A DNA stretch of 64,000 nucleotides from Streptomyces sp. NBC_00271 (GCF_036178845.1 NZ_CP108070.1:4340001-4404000), one strand, 5' to 3'; shown: positions 40,663 through 53,277, numbered from the stretch's first letter. Numbers and translations: made by a program. Notes: a model not told the origin generated them from the letters alone.

Positions 40663-41895
40663 TCAGTCCACCAGGTCTCGTACGACCGCGTCCGCCAGCA
40701 ACCGCCCCCGCAACGTAAGAACCGCCCGCCCCTCCCCATACGGCCCGGATTCGAGCAACCCCTCCGCCAACGCACGCCCCGCCGCCGCAAGCCCCTCCAC
40801 CCGCAGCAACGACAACGGACACCCCTCCCGAAGCCGCAGCTCCAGCAGAATCCGCTCCACCCGCCGATCCTCCTCCGAGAGCAGCTCCCGCCCCGCCCCC
40901 GGAGACCGCCCCGCGGCCAACGCCCCCGCATACGCCCCGGGATGCTTCACGTTCCACCACCGCACCCCGCCCACATGGCTGTGGGCCCCGGGCCCGGCCC
41001 CCCACCAGTCGGCACCCCGCCAGTACAGCTCGTTGTGAAGGCACCGCCCGGCGGCGGAAGTGGCCCAGTTGGACACCTCGTACCAGTCGAACCCCGCCCC
41101 GGACAGCACCTCGTCGGCGATCAGATACCGGTCCGCATGCACATCGTCGTCCGTCATCGGCACCTCGCCCCGCCGGATACGACGGGCGAGCTGCGTCCCC
41201 TCCTCGACGATCAGCGCGTACGCGGAGACATGGTCGGGCCCGGCACCGAGCGCGGCGTCGAGCGAGGCCCGCCAGTCGTCGTCGGACTCACCGGGCGTGC
41301 CGTAGATCAGGTCGAGGTTCACATGCTCGAACCCGACCGCTCGCGCCTCCGCGACACACGCCTCGGGCCGACCCGGGGTATGCGTACGGTCGAGCACCTT
41401 GAGGACGTGCTGGCGGGCACTCTGCATGCCGAACGAGATCCGGTTGAACCCTCCGGCCCTGAGCGTCTCCAGATACCGCGGATCAACCGACTCCGGGTTC
41501 GCCTCGGTCGTGATCTCCGCGTCGTCCGCGAGCCCGAACTCGTCCCGGATCGCCCCCAGCATCCGTACGAGGTCGTCGGCGGCCAGCAGCGTGGGCGTAC
41601 CGCCGCCGACGAACACCGTACGGACGGGTCGCGGGTCGTCGCCGAGGACCTTGCGGGCGAGCCGGACCTCGTCGATCAGCGTGTCCGCGTAGTTGTCGCG
41701 GGAGGCGAGCACGCCTCCGGTGCCCCGCAGCTCGGTCGCCGTGTAGGTGTTGAAGTCGCAGTAGCCGCAGCGGGTCGCGCAGTACGGCACGTGGAGGTAG
41801 AAGCCGAGAGGTCGCTCGGCGGCGCCGGCCAGGGCGTGCGCGGGCAGCGCCCCGTCGTCGGGGACGGGCTCACCGTCGGGAAGTGCGGAAGGCAT
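40663..41895 (-). CDS. hemW: Radical SAM heme chaperone HemW
   Basis: 410 residues. The radical-SAM cysteines are in YCATRCGYCDFN, preceded by LGFYLHVP, and the family's TVFVGGGTPTLL and FNRISFGMQSA motifs follow; the C-terminal HemW domain ends with the helical LRLREGCPLSLLRVEGL. HemW inserts heme into respiratory enzymes and is often mislabelled coproporphyrinogen oxidase. I use the ATG at 41895 because a GGAAGG lies just before it; the ATG nine bases earlier is possible. Confidence 0.95.
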   Translation of the reverse strand: MPSALPDGEPVPDDGALPAHALAGAAERPLGFYLHVPYCATRCGYCDFNTYTATELRGTGGVLASRDNYADTLIDEVRLARKVLGDDPRPVRTVFVGGGTPTLLAADDLVRMLGAIRDEFGLADDAEITTEANPESVDPRYLETLRAGGFNRISFGMQSARQHVLKVLDRTHTPGRPEACVAEARAVGFEHVNLDLIYGTPGESDDDWRASLDAALGAGPDHVSAYALIVEEGTQLARRIRRGEVPMTDDDVHADRYLIADEVLSGAGFDWYEVSNWATSAAGRCLHNELYWRGADWWGAGPGAHSHVGGVRWWNVKHPGAYAGALAAGRSPGAGRELLSEEDRRVERILLELRLREGCPLSLLRVEGLAAAGRALAEGLLESGPYGEGRAVLTLRGRLLADAVVRDLVD

Positions 41896-42007
41896 GCCTT
41901 CCATTGTCCCGTACCCGGCCGCATACCCCTTTCCAGCCCCTCACCTGCGGTTTCTCTCTCCCCCGCTCTCCCACTCCCCCCACTCTCCCCGCTCCCCCGA
42001 CTCCGCC

Positions 42008-44317
42008 CTACTCCGTCCACTCCGCCTGCAGCACCAACAACGCCAGGTCGTCCTCCGGCGGCTTGCTGCCGAACTCATGCACGAGCCGCCGGATCCGTTC
42101 CGCGACGAGCTCCGCGCTCAGCCCCGTACAGCCCGCGAGGGCCTCCTCGAGCCCTTCGTCGTCATCGAACTGGCGGGGCCCGCTGCGGCGCTCCGTCACC
42201 CCGTCGGTGACGCACAGGACGGTGTCACCCGGGTACAGATCGAAGGTCTCGGAGACGTAGGTCGCGTCCTCGAAGACCCCGAGGAGGGTCTGCGGCTCGG
42301 CCACTTCCCGTACGTCGCCGTCCGGGCCGAGGATCAGCGGCAGCGGGTGCCCGGCGGAGGCGAGGGTGCAGCGCACGCCGCCCTCGAAGGGCACCAGCTC
42401 GCCGTACAGCATGGAGAGGAAACGGGTCTGCGGACCCTCGTCGGGGCCCAGACCCGGCCCGCCCGCCGCCACCAGCGCACGGGCCGCCGCGTCCGCCGCC
42501 TCGGTCGCGTCGTCGAGAAGGAGCTGGTTGAGGCGGTCGAGGACGTCCGCGACGTGGTAGCCCTCGCGAGCCAGCAGTCGCACCCAGGGCCGGGCGAGGC
42601 CGATCACGACGGCGGCCTCGGGCCCCTTGCCCTGGACGTCGCCGAGGACGAAGCACCAGCGTCCGTCGCCCGCGGGGAACAGGTCGTAGAAGTCGCCGCT
42701 GGGTCCGCCCTTGTCGAGCGGCTCGTACACGAGGGCGCTGCGTACCCCGGGGATCTCGGCGACCGCGCCGGGCAGCAGGCCGCGCTGCAGGACCCGGCTG
42801 ATGGTGGCCTGGCGCGCGTACTGGCGGGCCGCGCCGATGGCGAGGGCGATCCGCCGGCTGAGGTCCTCGACGAGCCCGGTGATCTCGTCGGGGAAGGCGC
42901 TCAGTCCGGCCCGGCCGATGACGAGGGTGCCGAGCGGCCGGCCGCCGGCGATCAGCCGGTACGCGAGCGCCGCCCCGCTCATCCCGCCCGCGCCCCCCAC
43001 GCCACCTTGTCCTTGCCCTTGCCCTTGCCCCTGCCCCTGCCCCTGCCCCTGCCCCGTGCCTAATGCCTCCCCCGGCCAGGGCACCGGCACCGCCCGGGAC
43101 CGCACCGAGTCCGGCAACCGTGGCGGATCCTTCTCCAGGGCCCGCCGCAGCTCCTCGATCCGGTTCTCACTGCCGTGCCAGACGCGGGCGAGCCGGGGTC
43201 CCAGGGCCAGCCCGAGCCCACCCGCCCGGTCGGTGGCCTCGTCCTCCAGCCATACGGCACACCAGTCGGCGAGCCGCGGCACGAGCAGCTGCCCGGCGAG
43301 CGCGGCGACGAGGTCCTCGTCGAGCTGCCCGGCGAGCAGGTCGGAGGCCTCGGCGAGGAAGGAGAGAGCGCCGCGGTTGAGCCAGTCGCCGTCCTGCCGC
43401 GGCCTTTGTCGCTGTTCGGCAGCGAACGTCCCGCCGACCGGTCCCGTCTCTCCGACCGGTCCCGTCTCTCCAACCAGTCCCGTCTCTCCAACCAGTCCCG
43501 TCCTGTCCGGCAGTCCCGTCCCACCCGGCAGTCCGATTCCGCCCGGCAGTCCGATTCCGTCGGCCAACCCCGAACCGGCGGACAGTCCCGCGGACAGTCC
43601 CATGGCGTCCGTCATTCCGGGCCCGACACCCATCCCCCCATCGGCACCGAACCCACCACCCACACTCAGCCCACGCTCAACGCCCAACCCACCACCAACA
43701 CCCAACGCACCTTCAACACTCAGCCCGCCTTCAACACCCAACTCACCCTCGACACCCAGCCCACCCTGAACACCCAACCCCTCCTCGACCCCCAGCCCCC
43801 CATCCACCGGCAGCCGCGCCCACACGGTCTTGACCCCGGTCCGATACGTGATCCCCCACGCCTCCGACAGGGAGGCGACCAACCGCAGCCCCCGCCCGTA
43901 CTCCGGTGTGCCGTATGCCCGTTCGGCCGACTCCTCGCGTACTGCCCGCGAGGGATGGTGGTCGGAGACCTCGATGACCACCGCGCCCACCGCACCGCCG
44001 TCGGTGATCTCCAGCCGACACAGCAGTTCGACGTCGGTGCCCGCGTGCACGACGGCGTTGGTGACGAGTTCGCTGACGACCAGGACGGCGTCCTCGGCGA
44101 GGCGCTCGCGGACGATCTCGGCGCCGGGCAGGGCCAGTTCCCCCCAGTCGGCGAGCGTCTCGCGAACCATGCGGCGGGCGGCGCCGGGCGCGAGCGGGGT
44201 GCCCGGCAGCGCGGCGCGCGCCATGGCTTCCTGACCCACGCGGTAGTGCGCGGGCGTACCAGGGGCGAGCGCCGTGGAGTCCGGTTGCGACTCCCGTTGC
44301 GTCGGAATGGCCCCCAC
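42008..44317 (-). CDS. Multidomain regulator: RsbW-like kinase + GAF-like + PP2C phosphatase
   Basis: 769 residues from a GTG with AGGGAG upstream. Residues 30-155 form an anti-sigma-type HATPase (SELVTNAVVHAG N-box, YGRGLRLVASL G2). Residues about 160-310 are a repetitive linker of GLGVEG, GLPGG and GLVGET units. A GAF-like domain (LLVPRLADWCAVWLED) is split by a GQGQGQ tract. The C-terminal SpoIIE/PP2C phosphatase starts at GLLPGAVAEIPG and has KGGPSGDFYDLF, LGDVQGKGPEAA and CVTDGVTERR with the metal aspartates. Such proteins act in partner-switching control of sigma factors. It is divergent from the hybrid kinase, an arrangement like osaC-osaAB. Confidence 0.9.
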   Translation of the reverse strand: MGAIPTQRESQPDSTALAPGTPAHYRVGQEAMARAALPGTPLAPGAARRMVRETLADWGELALPGAEIVRERLAEDAVLVVSELVTNAVVHAGTDVELLCRLEITDGGAVGAVVIEVSDHHPSRAVREESAERAYGTPEYGRGLRLVASLSEAWGITYRTGVKTVWARLPVDGGLGVEEGLGVQGGLGVEGELGVEGGLSVEGALGVGGGLGVERGLSVGGGFGADGGMGVGPGMTDAMGLSAGLSAGSGLADGIGLPGGIGLPGGTGLPDRTGLVGETGLVGETGPVGETGPVGGTFAAEQRQRPRQDGDWLNRGALSFLAEASDLLAGQLDEDLVAALAGQLLVPRLADWCAVWLEDEATDRAGGLGLALGPRLARVWHGSENRIEELRRALEKDPPRLPDSVRSRAVPVPWPGEALGTGQGQGQGQGQGQGQGQGGVGGAGGMSGAALAYRLIAGGRPLGTLVIGRAGLSAFPDEITGLVEDLSRRIALAIGAARQYARQATISRVLQRGLLPGAVAEIPGVRSALVYEPLDKGGPSGDFYDLFPAGDGRWCFVLGDVQGKGPEAAVVIGLARPWVRLLAREGYHVADVLDRLNQLLLDDATEAADAAARALVAAGGPGLGPDEGPQTRFLSMLYGELVPFEGGVRCTLASAGHPLPLILGPDGDVREVAEPQTLLGVFEDATYVSETFDLYPGDTVLCVTDGVTERRSGPRQFDDDEGLEEALAGCTGLSAELVAERIRRLVHEFGSKPPEDDLALLVLQAEWTE
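43009..43056 (-). repeat. Hexanucleotide tandem repeat encoding (GQ)n
   Basis: About eight copies of GGGCAR/GGGCAG-type 6-mers inside the PP2C gene encode the GQGQGQ tract. Multiples of six keep the frame, so length changes alter only the spacer between the GAF-like part and the phosphatase. Confidence 0.9.
43434..43800 (-). repeat. 18- and 15-nt tandem repeats encoding Gly-rich linker
   Basis: Two clusters of in-frame repeats: 43434-43560 (units such as GACCGGTCCCGTCTCTCC on the plus strand) encode GETGLV/GLPGG repeats, and 43655-43800 encode GLGVEG-like units. They make up the linker after the kinase domain. Confidence 0.85.
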
Positions 44318-44420
44318 TGTGCGGCTCCCTGAGCAGTTCGGACGAATACGCCTCAGGCGACACGGACAGAGTGACAGACTGGCCACGCCCATAAGCGCCG
44401 AGTTACCGAAGTGGGCCGCC

Positions 44421-47400
44421 ATGAGTGAGAACAGTGCTACGCGTGTGCTCGAAGACGGACAGATTCGGGCATTCGACGACGGCCGGATCCCGGCGTCCGA
44501 TCTGCGTCCGCTGCTCGCCGCGATGACCGCCGCGCGGGACGGTGACTTCACCAAGGTGCCGGAGACGGGGCACGGCCTGGTGGCCGACCTGAGCGCGGCG
44601 TTCAACCAGATCATCGACCGCAGCACCCACTTCAACACGGAAGTGCAGCGGGTACGACGGGAGCTGGTCCGGCACGGACGGCTCGATGAGCGGCTGTCGG
44701 CGAGCCCGGGCCAGGGAAGTTGGACGACCCGCGTCAATGAAGTGAACCAGTTGCTCGACGCCCTGGTGGCGCCCGCCGCGAACGCGACGCGCGTCCTGGA
44801 CGCGGTGGCCGGCGGCGACCTCACCCAGCGGGTCGACCTGCACGACGGCAACCGTCAACTCAGAGGAGATCTGAGGAGGTTGGGGCGCGCCGTCAACAAG
44901 ATGGTCGATCAGCTCTCCCTCTTCACGGGCGAGGTGACCCGGGTCGCGCGCGAGGTCGGCACCGAGGGCCGTCTCGGCGGGCGCGCCAAGGTGCAGGGCC
45001 TGTCGGGCAGTTGGCGCGATGTGACCGAGGCGGTCAACACGATGGCGTCCCGGCTGACGGCCCAGGTCCGTGACATCGCCCTGGTGACCACGGCGGTGGC
45101 GCGCGGCGACCTGACCCGTACGGTGACGGTCGAGGCGACCGGTGAGCTGCTCGAACTGAAGCTCACCGTGAACACGATGGTCGACCAGCTCTCCGCCTTC
45201 GCCGACGAGGTCACGCGGGTGGCCCGCGAGGTCGGCACCGAAGGGCAACTGGGTGGCCGCGCCCAGGTCAGAGGCGTCTCGGGAGTCTGGAAGGACCTCA
45301 CCGACAACGTCAACTTCATGGCCTCGAACCTGACGTCCCAGGTCCGCAACATCGCCCAGGTCACCACGGCCGTGGCCAACGGCGACCTCAGCCAGAAGAT
45401 CACGGTGGACGCGAAGGGCGAGATCCTCGAACTCAAGTCGACCATCAACACCATGGTCGACCAGCTCTCCGCCTTCGCCGACGAGGTCACACGCGTGGCC
45501 CGCGAGGTCGGCACCGAGGGAAACCTCGGTGGGCGGGCCCAGGTCAGGGGCGTCTCCGGCGTCTGGAAAGACCTCACCGACAACGTCAACTTCATGGCGG
45601 ACAACCTGACCTCGCAGGTCCGCAACATCGCCCTCGTCTCCACGGCCGTCGCGCAGGGCGACCTCGGCAAGAAGATCACGGTCGAGGCGAAGGGCGAGAT
45701 CCTCGAACTCAAGTCGACCATCAACACCATGGTCGACCAGCTCTCCGCCTTCGCCGACGAGGTCACACGCGTGGCCCGCGAGGTCGGCACCGAAGGCAAC
45801 CTCGGCGGCCAGGCCCAGGTCAGAGGCGTCTCCGGCGTCTGGAAAGACCTCACCGACAACGTCAACTTCATGGCGCTGAACCTGACCTCCCAGGTCCGCA
45901 ACATCGCCCAGGTGACGACGGCCGTCGCGAACGGCGACCTGTCGAAGAAGATCACGGTCGACGCCCGCGGCGAGATCCTGGAACTGAAGGACACCGTCAA
46001 CACGATGGTGGAGCAGCTGCGGGCCTTCGCCGACGAGGTGACCCGGGTGGCCCGCGAGGTCGGCACCGACGGGCGGCTCGGCGGACGAGCCCAGGTGCTC
46101 GGCGTCTCCGGCGTCTGGCGGGATCTGACCGACAACGTCAACTACATGGCCGACAACCTCACTTCACAGGTGCGGAACATCGCGCAGGTCGCGACGGCCG
46201 TGGCGCAGGGCGACCTGTCGAAGAAGATCGACGTGGATGCCCGCGGCGAGATCCTGGAACTGAAGACGACCATCAACACGATGGTCGACACGCTCTCCTC
46301 CTTCTCCTCCGAGGTGACCCGGGTGGCCCGCGAGGTGGGTTCGGAGGGCCAACTCGGCGGTCAGGCACGGGTCGAGGGCGTGTACGGCACCTGGAAACGC
46401 CTCACGACCAACGTCAACGAACTCGCCTCCAACCTCACCACCCAGGTCCGCGCGATCGCCGAGGTGGCCTCCGCGGTGGCACAGGGCGACATGTCCCGCT
46501 CCATCACCGTGGAGACGCAGGGCGAGGTCGCCGAGCTGAAGGACAACATCAACCTGATGGTGGCCAACCTGCGTGAGACCACCCGCGCCAAGGACTGGCT
46601 GGAGTCCAACCTCGCCCGCCTCGCCGCGCTGATGCAGGGCCACCGCGACCTGATGGAGGTCGCCGACCTGATCCTGCGCGAGCTGACCCCGCTGGTGAAC
46701 GCGCAGTACGGCGCTTTCTTCCTGGCCGACCCGGAGGAGGACGGGGCCTCCCTCCACACCGCCGTCCCCGCCAAGGGACTCGCCTTCATCGCCGGATACG
46801 GCTCGGCCCAGGGCGCCACGGTCGACACGGGCGGCATGCCGGTGCACGGCCTGGTCCGGCAGGCGGCCCGCGAGAAGAAGCGGATCCTCGTCGAGGAGGC
46901 CCCACCGGACTACATCAAGATCAACAGCGGTCTGGGGGAAGCCGCCCCCGCCAGCGTCGTCATCATCCCGATCCTCTTCGAGGACAAACTCCTCGGCGTG
47001 ATCGAGCTCGCCTCCTTCTCCCGCTTCTCCGACGTCCATCTGGCCTTCTTCGACCAGTTCGTGAACACCATCGGCGTGGCCATCAACACGATCATCGCCA
47101 ACTCCCGCACGGAGTCCCTGCTCGGCGAGTCCCAGCGCCTCGCCATCCAGCTCCAGGACCGCTCGGACGAACTCCAGTCGCAGCAGGCGGAGCTGCAACG
47201 CTCGAACGCCGAGCTGGAGGAAAAGGCGGCGCTCCTGGCGACGAGCTCGCAGTACAAGTCGGAGTTCCTGGCGAACATGTCGCACGAGCTGCGCACCCCG
47301 CTGAACTCGCTGCTGATCCTGGCCCGGCTGCTGTCGGACAACCCGGACGGCCATCTCTCCGACCAGGAGGTGCAGTTCGCGACGACGATCCACCGCTCGG

Positions 47401-48599
47401 GATCGGACCTCCTCCAGCTCATCAACGACATCCTCGACCTGTCGAAGATCGAGGCGGGCCGTATGGACGTACGCCCGAAGAAGCTCCCCCTGATCAAACT
47501 CCTCGACTACGTCCACGCCACGTTCCGCCCGCTCACCCTCGACCGGGGTCTCGCCTTCGAGGTGACGGTCGGGGAGGACGTACCGCGGGAGATGTACTCG
47601 GACGAGCAGCGGCTCCAGCAGATCCTGCGCAACCTGCTCTCCAACGCGATCAAGTTCACCGCGACCGGCCGGGTCGAACTGCGCGTCAGCCGCCTCAAGG
47701 ACCCCGACCACGCCTTCACCCGGGAGAACAGCGACGACGTGATCGCCTTCGCCGTCTCCGACACCGGCATCGGGATCGCCGCGGAGAAACTCCCGGTGAT
47801 CTTCGAGGCGTTCCAGCAGGCCGACGGCACCACCAACCGCAAGTACGGCGGCACCGGCCTCGGCCTGTCCATCAGCCGGGAGATCGCCGGGCTGCTCGGC
47901 GGCCGCATCATCGCGGAGAGCGCCCCCGGCAAGGGCTCCACCTTCACGCTGTACGTCCCTGTCATCAGCCCCGGCCACACGGCGACCGGCGCCGCCCCGG
48001 AGGACCTCCGGCCGCTCGTGCCCGAGCAGCTGTCCACCGAGCCGTACACCTCCCACGACACCGACGACTCCTGGCCCACCCCCACCAAGCTGGAGGAGTG
48101 GAAGGCCGGCCGGGCGGGTCAGGTCCTGCCGGGGCGACGGGTGCTGATCGTGGACGACGACATCCGCAACGTCTTCGCGCTCACCCATGTCCTGGGCCGC
48201 GTCGGCATGCCCGTGCTGTACGCGGAGAACGGCCGCGAGGGCATCGAGACCCTGGAGCGCAACCCCGACGTGGAACTCGTCCTGATGGACATCATGATGC
48301 CGGAGATGGACGGCTACGAGACGATCTCCGCCATCCGCCGCACCCCCCGCTGGACAGGCCTGCCGATCGTCGCGCTCACCGCGAAGGCGATGCCGGGAGA
48401 CCGCGAGAAGTCCATCGCACGCGGTGCCAACGACTACGTACCCAAGCCGGTGGACGTCGATCAGCTGCTCACGGTCGTCTGCGCCCTCCTCGACCCGGAG
48501 AGCGTGCACGACGCGGAGCAGGACGACTCCGAAGGATCCGTTGTTCCGGGGCCGAGCACATCGTCCGAGGAGGCCGCGGCCCCGCCGACGACCGAATGA
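44421..48599 (+). CDS. Cytoplasmic multi-HAMP hybrid histidine kinase
   Basis: 1392 residues and no transmembrane segment. After an N-terminal helical part come about seven to eight HAMP modules of 92 residues each (units like [32 protein letters not shown], here only in part: [20 protein letters not shown]), then a GAF domain ([14 protein letters not shown]...), a coiled coil ([20 protein letters not shown]), HisKA with phospho-histidine H955 in [11 protein letters not shown], HATPase ([24 protein letters not shown]) and a receiver with D1290 in [11 protein letters not shown]. Poly-HAMP kinases respond to osmotic stress in fungi and in the OsaA group. A separate response regulator follows. 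Confidence 0.95.
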   Translation: MSENSATRVLEDGQIRAFDDGRIPASDLRPLLAAMTAARDGDFTKVPETGHGLVADLSAAFNQIIDRSTHFNTEVQRVRRELVRHGRLDERLSASPGQGSWTTRVNEVNQLLDALVAPAANATRVLDAVAGGDLTQRVDLHDGNRQLRGDLRRLGRAVNKMVDQLSLFTGEVTRVAREVGTEGRLGGRAKVQGLSGSWRDVTEAVNTMASRLTAQVRDIALVTTAVARGDLTRTVTVEATGELLELKLTVNTMVDQLSAFADEVTRVAREVGTEGQLGGRAQVRGVSGVWKDLTDNVNFMASNLTSQVRNIAQVTTAVANGDLSQKITVDAKGEILELKSTINTMVDQLSAFADEVTRVAREVGTEGNLGGRAQVRGVSGVWKDLTDNVNFMADNLTSQVRNIALVSTAVAQGDLGKKITVEAKGEILELKSTINTMVDQLSAFADEVTRVAREVGTEGNLGGQAQVRGVSGVWKDLTDNVNFMALNLTSQVRNIAQVTTAVANGDLSKKITVDARGEILELKDTVNTMVEQLRAFADEVTRVAREVGTDGRLGGRAQVLGVSGVWRDLTDNVNYMADNLTSQVRNIAQVATAVAQGDLSKKIDVDARGEILELKTTINTMVDTLSSFSSEVTRVAREVGSEGQLGGQARVEGVYGTWKRLTTNVNELASNLTTQVRAIAEVASAVAQGDMSRSITVETQGEVAELKDNINLMVANLRETTRAKDWLESNLARLAALMQGHRDLMEVADLILRELTPLVNAQYGAFFLADPEEDGASLHTAVPAKGLAFIAGYGSAQGATVDTGGMPVHGLVRQAAREKKRILVEEAPPDYIKINSGLGEAAPASVVIIPILFEDKLLGVIELASFSRFSDVHLAFFDQFVNTIGVAINTIIANSRTESLLGESQRLAIQLQDRSDELQSQQAELQRSNAELEEKAALLATSSQYKSEFLANMSHELRTPLNSLLILARLLSDNPDGHLSDQEVQFATTIHRSGSDLLQLINDILDLSKIEAGRMDVRPKKLPLIKLLDYVHATFRPLTLDRGLAFEVTVGEDVPREMYSDEQRLQQILRNLLSNAIKFTATGRVELRVSRLKDPDHAFTRENSDDVIAFAVSDTGIGIAAEKLPVIFEAFQQADGTTNRKYGGTGLGLSISREIAGLLGGRIIAESAPGKGSTFTLYVPVISPGHTATGAAPEDLRPLVPEQLSTEPYTSHDTDDSWPTPTKLEEWKAGRAGQVLPGRRVLIVDDDIRNVFALTHVLGRVGMPVLYAENGREGIETLERNPDVELVLMDIMMPEMDGYETISAIRRTPRWTGLPIVALTAKAMPGDREKSIARGANDYVPKPVDVDQLLTVVCALLDPESVHDAEQDDSEGSVVPGPSTSSEEAAAPPTTE
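45181..46020 (+). repeat. 276-bp tandem repeats in the HAMP array
   Basis: Neighbouring HAMP units are nearly identical at DNA level. For example the stretch from TCGAACTCAAGTCGACC at about 45428 recurs at about 45704 without change over some 90 nt. The period of 276 nt equals 92 codons. Unequal crossing-over could add or remove whole HAMP modules. Confidence 0.85.
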
Positions 48600-48610
48600 G
48601 GACAGTCACC

Positions 48611-49195
48611 ATGAGCGCTGAGGAAACGACCTACGAGCGCGCCAGCATCCTCCTGGTCGACGACATGGAGGACAACCTGATCGCGCTGGAGGCCGTCCTG
48701 GGGTCCCTCAACGAGCCGCTCGTACGTGCGCGTTCGGGCGAGGAGGCGATGAAGGCGCTGCTCAGGCAACGCTTCGCCGTCGTCCTCCTCGACATCCGCA
48801 TGCCCGGCATGGACGGCTTCGAGACAGCCGCCAACATCAAGCGGCTCGACCAGACCAAGGACGTCCCGATCATCTTCCTGACCGGCACCGACGCCGACGC
48901 GGGTTACGCCTTCCGCGGCTACGCCACCGGCGCCGCCGACTACCTGACCAAGCCCTTCGACCCCTGGGTCCTGCGCGCCAAGGTCACGGTCTTCCTGGAC
49001 CTCCACCGCAAGAACCAGCAGCTGGAACGCCTCCTGACCCAGGAACACACCCACGCGGCCCAGATCAGCACACGGCTCGCGGCCTTGGAGAAGCGCTTGT
49101 CGTCCGAGGACCCCCCGGACCTTTCCGACCTACGGAGGCAGGTCCGAGAACTGCAGAGCCTGGTAGCGGGGCTGAGCGGCAACCGTGCCCTTTAG
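48611..49195 (+). CDS. Response regulator with coiled-coil output
   Basis: 194 residues. The receiver domain has the acidic pair DDMEDN, phospho-acceptor D61 in LLDIRMPGMDG, threonine in LTGTDAD and lysine in TKPFDPWV. Instead of a DNA-binding domain the C-terminus is a coiled coil (RKNQQLERLLTQEHTHAAQ, LAALEKRL, LRRQVRELQSLV), so output is by protein contact, as in OsaB. GAGGA 8 nt upstream favours the ATG at 48611; an ATG at 48596 overlapping the kinase stop would add five residues. Its stop merges with an intergenic repeat. Confidence 0.93.
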   Translation: MSAEETTYERASILLVDDMEDNLIALEAVLGSLNEPLVRARSGEEAMKALLRQRFAVVLLDIRMPGMDGFETAANIKRLDQTKDVPIIFLTGTDADAGYAFRGYATGAADYLTKPFDPWVLRAKVTVFLDLHRKNQQLERLLTQEHTHAAQISTRLAALEKRLSSEDPPDLSDLRRQVRELQSLVAGLSGNRAL

Positions 49196-49265
49196 GGGCG
49201 CGGGGCCGCGACATATGCGGCTCCGCCGCGTGGGCGCGACCAGCCCCACCCTCCGCAGCCGAAAG
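49194..49265 (+). repeat. GGGGCGCGGGG repeat, interrupted copy 7
   Basis: Begins at the stop codon of the response regulator with the usual TTTAGGGGCGCGGGG and ends GCGACCAGCCCCACCCTCCGCAGCC, but the centre is replaced by a palindromic segment around CATATGCGGCTCCGCCGCG. It lies between two convergent genes. Confidence 0.75.
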
Positions 49266-49271
49266 ACAACC

Positions 49272-51146
49272 TCACGCTTCCCTGGAACCGGCGTACATCT
49301 CCTCGATCAGCCCCTTGTACTCCCGCTCCACCACCGGCCGCTTCAACTTCAGGCTCGGCGTGATCTCCCCGTGCTCCACATCAAGATCCCGCGGCAGCAA
49401 CCGGAACTTCTTGATGGTCTGCCACCGCTGGAGCCCCTCGTTGAGTTCCTTGACGTACCCCTCGACGAGGGCGACCGTCACAGGGGCCGCGACGACCTCG
49501 GCGTACGACTTGCCCTCCAGCCCGTTCTCCTTCGCCCACTCCAGGATGGACGGTTCGTCCAGGGCGATGAGGGCGGTGCAGAAGTTCCGGTCGGCACCGT
49601 GCACGAGGATGTTGGAGACGTACGGGCAGACGGCCTTGAACTGGCCCTCGACCTCGGCGGGCGCGATGTACTTGCCGCCCGAGGTCTTGATGAGGTCCTT
49701 CTTGCGGTCGGTGATCCGGAGGTACCCGTCGGGCGACAGCTCGCCGATGTCGCCGGTGTGGAACCAGCCGTCGGATTCCAGGACCTCGGCGGTCTTCTCG
49801 GGCAGCCCGTGGTAGCCCTCCATGATGCCGGGGCTGCGCAGCAGGATCTCGCCGTCGTCCGCGATGCGCACCTCCGTGCCGGGCAGCGGCTTGCCGACCG
49901 TGCCGGTGCGGTACGCCTCGCCGGGGTTCACGAAGGAGGCGGCGGAGGACTCCGTGAGGCCGTACCCCTCGAGGATGTGGATGCCGGCGCCCGCGAAGAA
50001 GTAGCCGATCTCGGGGGCGAGCGCGGCGGAGCCGGAGACGCAGGCGCGCAGCCGGCCGCCGAAGGCCTCGCGGATCTTGGCGAAGACGAGCGCGTCCGCG
50101 ACCTTGTGCTTGGCGCCCAGCCCGAAGGGCACGGAGGCGGTGCCGGTGCGGCGGAAGTTGTCCTGGCTGGCCTTCGCGTACGCGCGGGAGACCTCGGCGG
50201 CCCACTGGAAGATCTTGTACTTGGCGCCGCCGCCGGCCCGCGCCTTGGCCGCGACCCCGTTGTAGACCTTCTCGAAGATGCGCGGAACGGCCGCCATGTA
50301 CGTCGGCTGCACGATCGGCAGATTCTCGATGATCTTGTCGACGCGGCCGTCGACGGCGGTGACGTGCCCGACCTCGATCTGGCCGGAGGTGAGCACCTTG
50401 CCGAAGACGTGGGCGAGCGGCAGCCACAGGTACTGCACGTCGTCGGGGCCGAGCAGTCCGGTCGAGGCGATGGCCTTCGCCATGTACGACCAGTTGTCGT
50501 GCGGGAGGCGCACGCCCTTGGGGCGGCCGGTGGTACCGGAGGTGTAGATGAGGGTCGCGAGCTGGTCGGCGGTGATCGCGCCGACGCGCTCCTTGATCAG
50601 CTCGGGGTTCTTCTCCAGGTACGCGGCACCGCGCGTCTCCAGTTCGGCGAGGGTGAGCACCCCGTCGCCGGTCTCGACGCCCGCCGGGTCGATGACGACG
50701 ATGTGGCTGAGTTCGGGCAGCTCGGCGCGCTTCTGACGGGCCTTGGCGAGCTGGGCCGCGTTCTCCGCGATCAGGACCTTGCTGTCGGAGTCGGAGAGGA
50801 TGAACGCCGACTCCTCGGCGTTCGTCTGCGGGTAGATCGTCGTCGTCGCCGCGCCCGCGCACAGGATGCCGAGGTCGGCGAGGATCCACTCGACCCGGGT
50901 GGAGGAGGCGAGCGCGACGCGCTGCTCCGGCTGTACGCCCAGCTCGATCAGTCCGGCCGCGATGGCGTAGACCCGCTCGGCGGCCTGCGCCCAGCTCAGC
51001 GACTTCCACTCGTCCGGGCCCTCACCTGAGACAGGGGGGATCGGGTAGCGGTAGGCCTCGGCGTTGGGCGTGGCGGCCACGCGCTCCAGGAAGAGGGCCG
51101 CCACGGACGGCGGACGGTTCTCGATCAGGGTCTGTGTGTCGCTCAC
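49272..51146 (-). CDS. Long-chain fatty acid-CoA ligase (AMP-dependent)
   Basis: 624 residues with the AMP-binding P-loop IYTSGTTGRPKGV, motif GYGLTESSA, and the C-terminal hinge YLRITDRKKDLIKTSGGKYI whose final lysine-rich part contributes catalysis. It activates fatty acids to acyl-CoA through an acyl-adenylate. Strong ribosome site GGAGGA before the GTG. Similar in length to FadD15-type ligases. No operon partner. Confidence 0.94.
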   Translation of the reverse strand: MSDTQTLIENRPPSVAALFLERVAATPNAEAYRYPIPPVSGEGPDEWKSLSWAQAAERVYAIAAGLIELGVQPEQRVALASSTRVEWILADLGILCAGAATTTIYPQTNAEESAFILSDSDSKVLIAENAAQLAKARQKRAELPELSHIVVIDPAGVETGDGVLTLAELETRGAAYLEKNPELIKERVGAITADQLATLIYTSGTTGRPKGVRLPHDNWSYMAKAIASTGLLGPDDVQYLWLPLAHVFGKVLTSGQIEVGHVTAVDGRVDKIIENLPIVQPTYMAAVPRIFEKVYNGVAAKARAGGGAKYKIFQWAAEVSRAYAKASQDNFRRTGTASVPFGLGAKHKVADALVFAKIREAFGGRLRACVSGSAALAPEIGYFFAGAGIHILEGYGLTESSAASFVNPGEAYRTGTVGKPLPGTEVRIADDGEILLRSPGIMEGYHGLPEKTAEVLESDGWFHTGDIGELSPDGYLRITDRKKDLIKTSGGKYIAPAEVEGQFKAVCPYVSNILVHGADRNFCTALIALDEPSILEWAKENGLEGKSYAEVVAAPVTVALVEGYVKELNEGLQRWQTIKKFRLLPRDLDVEHGEITPSLKLKRPVVEREYKGLIEEMYAGSREA

Positions 51147-51408
51147 GACATCCTCCGGGGCCCGCGACAGTGCGTGCGTCTGGCTCGACCGACTGCTGAC
51201 TGTTGCTGTTGCGGCTGGCTGGTTCGGCTGTTGTTTAACTCGCGAGTAACCATCGAGCAGAGATCAGAGTAAGGCGCGTCCGGCCAGTGCGTAAGGGGCG
51301 GCGGCCTGTCACTTCCTACAGAGAGCGACCCTACGCACGCGTACGGGCTCGCCGCGCCGAAGCGCGACGAGCCCGCATTGTGCCCGAGTTTCCGGGGGTA
51401 ACAGGTGA

Positions 51409-53277
<1,869 letters not shown>

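Noticed and set aside
40361..41038. Open frames with repeated RGAGNCATSPHRPAAE peptides near 40.4 kb and 18.4 kb
   Set aside because: They are translations of the intergenic DNA repeat, not proteins.
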